NCBI GenBank assembly: GCA_039925865.1
Contig: JBDSYA010000339.1
Coordinates: forward strand, 1-5,568
Direction of reading: 5' to 3'
Length of the DNA: 5,568 nucleotides
Source: JBDSYA01 sp039925865
GTDB lineage: Bacteria; Bacteroidota; Ignavibacteria; Tepidaquicellales; Tepidaquicellaceae
The translations under genes were made by a program, and so were the position numbers. Shown here one piece after another: positions 1 to 5,568 of this stretch (position 1 is the first letter of the stretch; each line of letters opens with the position of its first letter). Under the pieces are notes generated by a model. That model did no database searches. It saw only the letters and a program-made list of their open reading frames with translations, and was not told where the DNA came from.

Positions 1-1609
1 CAGTAATGTTGATATTATTATTTGCAAAAGAATAGCTTAAGGAGTTGGGATTTGAAGTTGGTGTGAAAGCATTTTTGTAAATTGTTGAAGGCACTGCATG
101 ACTTCCGTTAAACCAATAATCAACAGGAGTACCATCTCCGGTTATAGCACCGAAAGGTGTATTGAAAGTAACTCCGATCTCCTGTGCGCCTTTTGCTTCT
201 TCAAGATCAACGCCTTTATGATCGATGTCATTATTTATTGTATTAGAAGAGAACTTAGAATCAATAATGTTTTCATCGATATGCCAAATGAGAATGCCGC
301 CTTTATAACTATTTGTATTATCGATCAGTCCGGGAAGGCTCCAGTCAAAAGTTTCCACATCAGTAATATTACCGTTTAACAAATACAGGCTGGTAAATGA
401 ATTGGAATAATAGAAACCATTTTCCAGATCTTTAGGATAATTTGTGGAATCCATAAATCCTCTGTTCCTTGTATAAATTGTTTGTCCGTTATTTTCCGGA
501 TCCCTGTTTTTATTTTCAAGAAGAAAATATTCTTTACTGTTAATCAAAACTTTATAAATAGTAGAGTCTCTCATAAAGTTTTTAGAGCTTGTAGGAAGTT
601 TATATATATTTGATCCTGATGAGATCTGAACGGGCTGAACCCAACCCAGAAAAATTTTCTCCCATGCCGAAGGTTCGGGCGGAAAAATCCCATTATAACT
701 GAACAATGATTGACCATCCATTAAACCGAATCTTCCAATTGCCGTTTTACCATTGGAAGTATTGAACAGATCCGGCAGGCCAAGATAACTTCCAAAGCTC
801 GCTGTGAGTATCCCATTCATACCAAGTTCGATCAAAGTACTGCCTGATAAAAGTGAAAGCTCTCTTAACTCTGTTGAAGGAATTATTAAAGAATTTGAAA
901 TGAATGCTCCTTCATTTGTTTGAAATCCATTATAATTATTTCCATAAAACTCACGGAGATTTTTCAGACCAAGATAAACTGACGGAATATCAAACGGAGT
1001 CGGATCAAATCCCAAAATTGAGCTGAGATCTACATCTCTTCCGACACCGGCATGGAAAATAACAAAGGCAGTACGTGTCAGATCATATTTCGAGAAATTA
1101 ATAAAGCTGTCTGCTCTCGCCCATGCATCCTGGAAAAGATTTCCAAGTTTCGAATTGGATTCATTTCTCTGGGGTGAATAACTTTCCATTTTATTAGGAA
1201 GTGTAATTACTTTCCCGTAAAGATCATAGCTAAGAACCAGTTTACCCTTTGATGATTTATCAAAATAATTTTTTAAAAACTTTAAATGATCTGCAAAATA
1301 TGCGCTGTCGTAAGGAGGTGCATCAACTACAGTATCCCTGCCTGTTGAAGCATTGAAATATTTGTTTGAAAGGTCAAATTTTCCGTTCCCGCTTGTACGA
1401 CCATCGGCATCTTCCTGAAATTGAGCAAGAATAGCTACCACTTTGAAAGAATCAGTTCCGCCTTTAAACATTCGCGGGTTAAGCGAATTATTTTCCCCGC
1501 CAAACTTTATGGGATGGGATAAAGTGTAATTAACTTTATTGGTCTGAGAATGAACATTCACTGACATGAAAATAATCAGTATAAGAAAGCAGATTTTTTG
1601 TAAGGTCAT
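1..1609 (-). CDS. Secreted M6 (immune inhibitor A-like) protease-fold protein with degenerate zinc motif, C-terminus beyond window
   Basis: The frame is open from ATG 1609 to the left edge, giving 536 residues with no stop, so the C-terminus is missing. Residues 1-21 form a signal peptide (Lys5, hydrophobic core 6-17), with predicted cleavage at HS|Q22. The rest follows the M6 metallopeptidase plan: a VVAILAQFQ strand near 57-65, an NYFDKSSKGKL segment (YY-x-x-S-x-G-x-L type), HAGVGRD, then LGLPDLF (276-282), RFGLMDG with the Met-turn Met297, PPEPSAWEKIFLGWV, and the late GGILIWHIDE (Trp442) and DLEEA (to Ala472) blocks. The zinc helix is altered: ASFGS (270-274) stands where the family has HExGH, so both His and the Glu are lost, while Asp280 of GLPD remains. 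Proteolysis by the usual mechanism is therefore unlikely; a binding or structural role at the cell surface is inferred. The gene begins 82 bases after porV, just past a hairpin, and has no Shine-Dalgarno. A C-terminal T9SS domain is plausible but lies outside the window. The fold assignment is firm; the function is unknown. Confidence 0.88.
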   Translation of the reverse strand, partial: MTLQKICFLILIIFMSVNVHSQTNKVNYTLSHPIKFGGENNSLNPRMFKGGTDSFKVVAILAQFQEDADGRTSGNGKFDLSNKYFNASTGRDTVVDAPPYDSAYFADHLKFLKNYFDKSSKGKLVLSYDLYGKVITLPNKMESYSPQRNESNSKLGNLFQDAWARADSFINFSKYDLTRTAFVIFHAGVGRDVDLSSILGFDPTPFDIPSVYLGLKNLREFYGNNYNGFQTNEGAFISNSLIIPSTELRELSLLSGSTLIELGMNGILTASFGSYLGLPDLFNTSNGKTAIGRFGLMDGQSLFSYNGIFPPEPSAWEKIFLGWVQPVQISSGSNIYKLPTSSKNFMRDSTIYKVLINSKEYFLLENKNRDPENNGQTIYTRNRGFMDSTNYPKDLENGFYYSNSFTSLYLLNGNITDVETFDWSLPGLIDNTNSYKGGILIWHIDENIIDSKFSSNTINNDIDHKGVDLEEAKGAQEIGVTFNTPFGAITGDGTPVDYWFNGSHAVPSTIYKNAFTPTSNPNSLSYSFANNNINIT

Positions 1610-1629
1610 TTTTAAATTCTTATATATAA

Positions 1630-1661
1630 AAACCATAGCCCAAGTTAATGAACTATGGTTT
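1630..1661 (-). terminator. Hairpin after porV: weak intrinsic terminator or attenuator
   Basis: Read on the minus strand, AAACCATAGTTCA (1661-1649) pairs with TGGGCTATGGTTT (1642-1630) across a six-base loop. The stem has 13 continuous pairs, two of them G-U (1652/1639 and 1651/1640). It starts 30 bases after the porV stop. The RNA then gives five U (1632-1628, three of them inside the stem) followed by alternating A and U. In plus-strand RNA the two G-U pairs become C-A mismatches, so the structure is best formed by porUV-direction transcripts. The U tract is short, so termination may be partial. The next gene starts only 20 bases past the stem, which would also fit an attenuator or an RNA-processing or stability element. 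Confidence 0.6.
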
Positions 1662-1691
1662 ATAATTTTTAAAAGTTTCTATAAAGTAGTT

Positions 1692-2843
1692 TTAGAAGTT
1701 TACCAGTAGTCCGAACCGGAGAGTATTGGCCAGTGGATGGCTTTCTTCGATCGTACTAATGTAACTGAAATCAAATCCGTACAGACTGTATCTAAGACCC
1801 GCTCCTAAAGTGTAGAATTTTCTGTTTCCGTTTGAAGGATCTTCATAGAAAAACCCGCCGCGAAGTGCGATTAACTTCGGGTTTCCGTACCAATATTCAG
1901 CACCAATAGAACTCTGAACAGATTTAGCAATTCCTGAAATTCCACCCTTCCAGGAAGTAAATATTGCTTGGTAAAAAGGATCGACTGAACCCTGTTGAAG
2001 TACAACTCCGCTATCATCAACGACTGAAGCTGTTCTGTTCACAAGCAGCTTAGAAAAATCGGCTGTTAAAGTCAGATTGTTAAATTCAGATTTAATAATA
2101 TCATAAGCTAGCCCGAGTCTGAATTGAGTTGGCAGGGGATCTGCCTGCGCTGCATCTACATATGATATTTTCGGTCCGAGATTGGATAGATTTGCTCCGA
2201 TTGAAAATCTGTTCGCAAGAAATTTTGCTCCTTTTACAGGACGCCACATTCCTGACAGATCAAAGCTCGCTGATATTCCTGTTCCAGTTCCTTTTTCATT
2301 TCCAACTGTAAGATCATTGGGAGATAATTTACTGTAAATGAATCTGCCTGTTACACCGCCTGCCCAGCTCTTACTAAGCATGGTTGCATATGAGACGGCA
2401 AATGCCATTTCATAAGCTTTATAATTTCTGCCCGGATCAAGATTTCCAAATTCATCAGTGAAAATAACCTCACCAATATTTAAATAGGTCAGACTGGCTC
2501 CGAGTGTTCCGTTGATACTTTTAATATATTTTCTGCCGGCGATATAATCATAAAAAAGATCTCCGAGATTTAAACCTGCCAGCCATGGTGAGTGTGTAAA
2601 ATTAACTTCGGTACCCAGCTTCTGAAAAGCGAGACCGGAAGGATTCCAATGCATTGCTGTTGCATCATCTGCTATTGCCGTTCCTGTTTCACCCATACCG
2701 CCAAACCTAGAATTAGGGCCTATCAATAAAAAAGGTACTCCTGTCGATGTTGCTGTTTGTGAATGAAGTTCATTACTATTGAAAGTAAATAAACTAAACA
2801 CACTTAAGCATGCGCATACATATGCGAATGATTTTCTTAACAT
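1692..2843 (-). CDS. porV: Type IX secretion system outer-membrane protein PorV
   Basis: PorV (LptO) is the outer-membrane beta-barrel that collects T9SS cargo from the SprA translocon and delivers it to the PorU attachment complex. The 383-residue length is close to the roughly 390 residues of the Porphyromonas protein. Residues 1-28 form a signal peptide (MLRKSF start, hydrophobic 6-21), with predicted cleavage at HS|Q29. The mature protein opens with the family signature VPFLLIGPNSRFGGMG (36-51), then DDATAMHWNPSGLAF (59-73), HSPWLAGL (84-91) and GEVIFTDEFGN (124-134). Alternating barrel strands follow, and the end HPLANTLRFGLLVNF (369-383) has the terminal Phe of an outer-membrane protein. 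An in-frame ATG at 2861 would add MEDKQL, but the GGAGG lies inside those codons, just upstream of ATG 2843, and an acidic start suits a signal peptide poorly. The gene starts 22 bases after the porU stop, so co-transcription is very likely. PorV/PorQ-family paralogues exist, but adjacency to porU and the N- and C-terminal motifs favour true PorV. Confidence 0.92.
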   Translation of the reverse strand: MLRKSFAYVCACLSVFSLFTFNSNELHSQTATSTGVPFLLIGPNSRFGGMGETGTAIADDATAMHWNPSGLAFQKLGTEVNFTHSPWLAGLNLGDLFYDYIAGRKYIKSINGTLGASLTYLNIGEVIFTDEFGNLDPGRNYKAYEMAFAVSYATMLSKSWAGGVTGRFIYSKLSPNDLTVGNEKGTGTGISASFDLSGMWRPVKGAKFLANRFSIGANLSNLGPKISYVDAAQADPLPTQFRLGLAYDIIKSEFNNLTLTADFSKLLVNRTASVVDDSGVVLQQGSVDPFYQAIFTSWKGGISGIAKSVQSSIGAEYWYGNPKLIALRGGFFYEDPSNGNRKFYTLGAGLRYSLYGFDFSYISTIEESHPLANTLRFGLLVNF

Positions 2844-2854
2844 TAATTGTTTAT

Positions 2855-2859
2855 CCTCC
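2855..2859 (-). promoter_or_regulatory. Shine-Dalgarno GGAGG that sets the porV start
   Basis: The minus strand reads GGAGG at 2859-2855, in the gap between the porU stop (2868-2866) and ATG 2843. It lies 11 bases upstream of that ATG, slightly long but usable. It overlaps the alternative ATG at 2861, which therefore cannot use it and has no good site of its own. The gene at 1609 has no comparable site. Confidence 0.65.
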
Positions 2860-2865
2860 ATTGTT

Positions 2866-5568
2866 TTATTTGAGCTTGGCTAATTTTCCCGATGTGCTTT
2901 TAGAAAAACTGCCGTCTTCAGTTTTTATTATTATTTTATAAATATAAGTTCCGTTAGCTATTATATCCCCGTCAGAGTCTTTTCCATCCCAGTCAATGTT
3001 GACAAACTTATCCGTAATATTAGTCTTATTCAATTCTTTTATTAATCTGCCACTGACTGTATAGATCTTTACATCTGCTGTGAGGGGGCTGTCAAAGTTA
3101 TGTTGAAATACAAAATTGGTATTATCCTGCATTGGATTTGGATAATTATAAATACTTTCCAGAGCAAATTCACTGTTTGCTTTTACATCAAAATCAACGA
3201 TTTCAGAGCTGAAGTTATTGTAGGTATCCCATGCTTTGATCTCAAGTTTGTAATTTCCATTTGTAAGATTTTCCATTTGATATTCTACAGAACCATTTTG
3301 AAATCCTGATGAACTTGAATACAAAGTTGTGAGATCAATTTTATTATTTTCATTATCATTTATCGTTGCTTCAATTTTATGCCCGATTGTACCTGTTAAG
3401 TTCATACCGCTCTGATCATAAAAATCTACGATTAATTTAGGACTTTGGTTTACCAGATCACCTGATCTGAAATTCCTGTTGTCTAAATATATACTGATCA
3501 CCGGCCCGGTTGAATCTGCTAATGCAGTGGAATCCAATCCGCTCATGACAAAGTTATTTGAATAACCTACTCCATCTGAAAAATTATTTCTGAAGTAAGC
3601 AATGATCTTTCCTCTGCCCGGACTGTAAGAAATGTCTCTCGGAACAACAAAATCAACAAACCATTTTCCGTTGACAACATTCGCTTTCCCCGAATATATT
3701 ATGCCCCCATCCTGTTTGTAATTGAATATATATCCAAAATCTGTAACAGAAATATTTTTATCCACGTCAAGTACATTCAGGTCTATCTTGCCATTATAAT
3801 CATTCCATAAAGAGGAATCTGGTCTCAGGATACTTCCTGAAACTTTTACTTTCTGAAGTGCTTTCATATTAAAAACACTATCTAATGATAAATTATTAAT
3901 GCTGTCGATCTTAGTAAAAAATTTCGGGATTGCAAGCCTTATGGTTGGATCACAAATTAAAGCAAATTTAAGATCATTATCAAAATGAAGCGTTTGTTTT
4001 ACATTGTACATGACAAGCCCGAGTCTTAATGGATTATTTGAATCTTCCTTTCTGTACATATTGTCATAAAATTTATTGTTGTAAGTGGCGTTTGGAATGC
4101 TGTAAACAGGTCTTACAGCTGCTGAAACACCAATTGCACCTTTGTCTTTAAGATTTACAAGTTGTTCACCTGCGCTTATTAGAAACGGATCATCCCAGCG
4201 GGCGAGATCACAACTCGCAATTGTGACAAATGGGTACTTATTTTTATTATTCAAAAGAGGTATGCTGACCTGTCTCACAAAAACATGTTCGTGTGCCCAA
4301 AGATCCACACTACCGTGACCTGTATAGTTGATTACTAATCTTCCGTCATTCCAGCCGTTTATGATATCAGTATTCACACCCGGCTTTCTTCTGCCTTGCG
4401 GGGTAAATTCAGAAGGATAACTAACAATGTACAATTTTTCTTTTTTAACATGATTTGCAGTGTGATTTTGTGCAACGTCTTCACATTGATCAGTATGAAG
4501 GCTGCCTTCCTGTCCGCTTGTATTGTCAGTTGTCCAGCCATCATCCGCTACATACATATTTATATTTTTCCATTTCTCAAAATTTAAAGGATCCTCATAA
4601 GCTATAATCTTATCAACAACATTGTTCACGTCCTCCAATGAATTTGCACAAATTCTTCCGGATGCAAAATCAGGTGTATTATCTACGGTTGGTTCCGAAA
4701 AGTTTTCATTTATCTCTACTATATAATCATCACTGCAGTAACTGTCGACGTCATTGGCAAATTCAGAATCGCGTTCTATCGGCAGTATCCAGTTTTTAAC
4801 ATTATTATTGTAAAGGTTATAGATATTTTTATAATCATAGCTTCCATCACCAAAGAAGAGAATATATACAGGCCGATCCTGCCAGTTATTGTATGCATAT
4901 TTAAAGAAGTTTCTCATAGCAACCGGGTCTTGCAAGCCGCCGGAGAATTCGTTATAAATTTTTTCAACATCTACTACAAATGTTTTAAGATAATTTTCTC
5001 CTGGTATCTCTCTCTGAGCTTTCAATCTGTTGGCGGCAGAAAGAAATTCTTTAGGTGAAACAATAATAAAGGCGGCTCCTGCTGCAAGCTCTCCTTTTAA
5101 ATTCTGATTAGGAACTTTGCCTGAAATACTTACCGGTGTTTTATAATTATTCCCGCCTACAGTGAAAATTTCTTTTGGATTTCCTGTTATCAGATCAGAC
5201 TGGAAAACAACATTACCATTTGAAAATGAAACAGGATTTATTATGTTTACATTTTCCTTCACTGTTACATCATATAACCTGATATCTGACGATGTAAAAC
5301 CATTAATACGGTATTCAACAGTTGCATTGGTATCAGGAGTATTAAATCTCAACTGATTATTATCAGCTGTAAACTGCCTGTGGTAATGCATTTCAATATA
5401 ATCATAATACCCGGAAACATTCGGAGAATTTCCGTTTTGTGAAGGAAGCGATGCCTTAAAGTTTATACTGCTTTTACCGGGATTCAATATGTAATTCACT
5501 CCGTATGGATTATCTCCCAGATAGGAAAGATTGATATGAGAAAAACCGGTAATTCCCGGAATGAACGG
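2866..5568 (-). CDS. porU: Type IX secretion system sortase PorU (C25 family), N-terminus beyond window
   Basis: PorU is the cell-surface C25 cysteine peptidase that cuts the C-terminal signal from T9SS cargo and joins the new end to anionic lipopolysaccharide. The frame stays open to the right edge, so 900 C-terminal residues are visible out of a typical 1,100-1,300; the GTG at 5499 is an internal Val. Residues 1-165 are beta-rich. The C25 domain spans about 165-545: FIIVSP, EKIYNEFSGGLQDP, ILFFGDGSYDYKN, SGRICAN, the catalytic YTGHGS (His418) and TIASCDLARWDDP (Cys453), ending in LICDPTIRLAIP. The His-Cys spacing of 35 is close to that of gingipains. PorU-type beta-sandwich modules follow, with GPVISIYLD near 688 and SGMNLTGTIGHKI (720-732). 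The end is a T9SS C-terminal domain (about 804-900) with NYPNP (808-812), a FlgD-like WDGKDSDGDIIANGTYIYKI stretch and the basic tail KLAKLK. It is followed directly by porV, the order seen in Porphyromonas. One oddity is that the usual GDP near the domain end reads CDP (Cys539). Confidence 0.94.
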   Translation of the reverse strand, partial: PFIPGITGFSHINLSYLGDNPYGVNYILNPGKSSINFKASLPSQNGNSPNVSGYYDYIEMHYHRQFTADNNQLRFNTPDTNATVEYRINGFTSSDIRLYDVTVKENVNIINPVSFSNGNVVFQSDLITGNPKEIFTVGGNNYKTPVSISGKVPNQNLKGELAAGAAFIIVSPKEFLSAANRLKAQREIPGENYLKTFVVDVEKIYNEFSGGLQDPVAMRNFFKYAYNNWQDRPVYILFFGDGSYDYKNIYNLYNNNVKNWILPIERDSEFANDVDSYCSDDYIVEINENFSEPTVDNTPDFASGRICANSLEDVNNVVDKIIAYEDPLNFEKWKNINMYVADDGWTTDNTSGQEGSLHTDQCEDVAQNHTANHVKKEKLYIVSYPSEFTPQGRRKPGVNTDIINGWNDGRLVINYTGHGSVDLWAHEHVFVRQVSIPLLNNKNKYPFVTIASCDLARWDDPFLISAGEQLVNLKDKGAIGVSAAVRPVYSIPNATYNNKFYDNMYRKEDSNNPLRLGLVMYNVKQTLHFDNDLKFALICDPTIRLAIPKFFTKIDSINNLSLDSVFNMKALQKVKVSGSILRPDSSLWNDYNGKIDLNVLDVDKNISVTDFGYIFNYKQDGGIIYSGKANVVNGKWFVDFVVPRDISYSPGRGKIIAYFRNNFSDGVGYSNNFVMSGLDSTALADSTGPVISIYLDNRNFRSGDLVNQSPKLIVDFYDQSGMNLTGTIGHKIEATINDNENNKIDLTTLYSSSSGFQNGSVEYQMENLTNGNYKLEIKAWDTYNNFSSEIVDFDVKANSEFALESIYNYPNPMQDNTNFVFQHNFDSPLTADVKIYTVSGRLIKELNKTNITDKFVNIDWDGKDSDGDIIANGTYIYKIIIKTEDGSFSKSTSGKLAKLK

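Noticed and set aside
98..379. A 93-codon open frame on the plus strand.
   Set aside because: It is antisense to the M6-like gene, whose WHIDE and EEA motifs lie here on the minus strand. The plus-strand translation shows no recognisable domain.
1..1609. Calling the M6-like gene a pseudogene because its catalytic motif is missing.
   Set aside because: There is no frameshift or stop in 536 codons, and the signal peptide and flanking fold motifs are intact. Loss of catalysis is not loss of the gene.
1630..1661. A bidirectional terminator.
   Set aside because: The plus-strand RNA has two C-A mismatches inside the stem, and no plus-strand gene leads into it, so only the minus-strand call is supported.
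1610..1691. A promoter for the M6-like gene in the AT-rich gap, for example the TATATA run at 1621-1626.
   Set aside because: No Bacteroidota-type TAnnTTTG box is visible, and no -35 element sits at a sensible spacing. A start there would leave a leader of only about 10 bases. AT-richness alone is not enough.
2129..2311. A 60-codon plus-strand frame, and similar short frames at 3100-3309, 4396-4587 and 5162-5356.
   Set aside because: All are antisense to porV or porU, with low-complexity translations and no supporting start context. They are shadows of the real genes.
5497..5499. GTG as a possible start codon for PorU.
   Set aside because: The same frame continues without a stop through 23 more codons to the window edge in PorU-like sequence, and PorU needs an N-terminal signal peptide that is not present here. 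The gene is simply cut by the window.

Overview
The window comes from an AT-rich bacterium of the Bacteroidota/Chlorobiota assemblage. I favour an Ignavibacteria- or Kapabacteria-like lineage, but this is inferred from the style of the proteins and not proven. The diagnostic content is a porU-porV pair, two core components of the type IX secretion system (T9SS), which is restricted to that assemblage. PorU carries its own T9SS C-terminal domain. Two of the three proteins also have a predicted signal peptide cleaved just before Gln, as is common in Bacteroidetes.

All three genes lie on the minus strand, so in transcription order they run from right to left. First is porU (window edge to 2866), which lacks its 5' end. 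It is a C25/gingipain-fold protein with an intact His-Cys dyad, PorU-type beta-sandwich modules and a C-terminal sorting domain. Next is porV (2843 to 1692), an outer-membrane beta-barrel that starts 22 bases after the porU stop behind a clear GGAGG. A 13-bp hairpin (1630-1661) follows, which is continuous only in the minus-strand RNA. Last is an M6/immune-inhibitor-A-like secreted protein (1609 to the left edge) that lacks its 3' end. No gene is supported on the plus strand, and there are no RNA genes, mobile elements or CRISPR arrays.

PorV carries folded T9SS cargo from the translocon to the cell surface, where PorU removes the cargo's C-terminal signal and links the protein to surface glycolipid. 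The most unusual feature is the M6-like protein. Its fold landmarks are well kept, but where the family has HExGH it reads Ala-Ser-Phe-Gly-Ser (residues 270-274), so the two zinc histidines and the catalytic glutamate are all absent. It therefore looks like a secreted pseudoprotease encoded directly behind the surface-attachment machinery. Its missing C-terminus would show whether it is itself a T9SS cargo.
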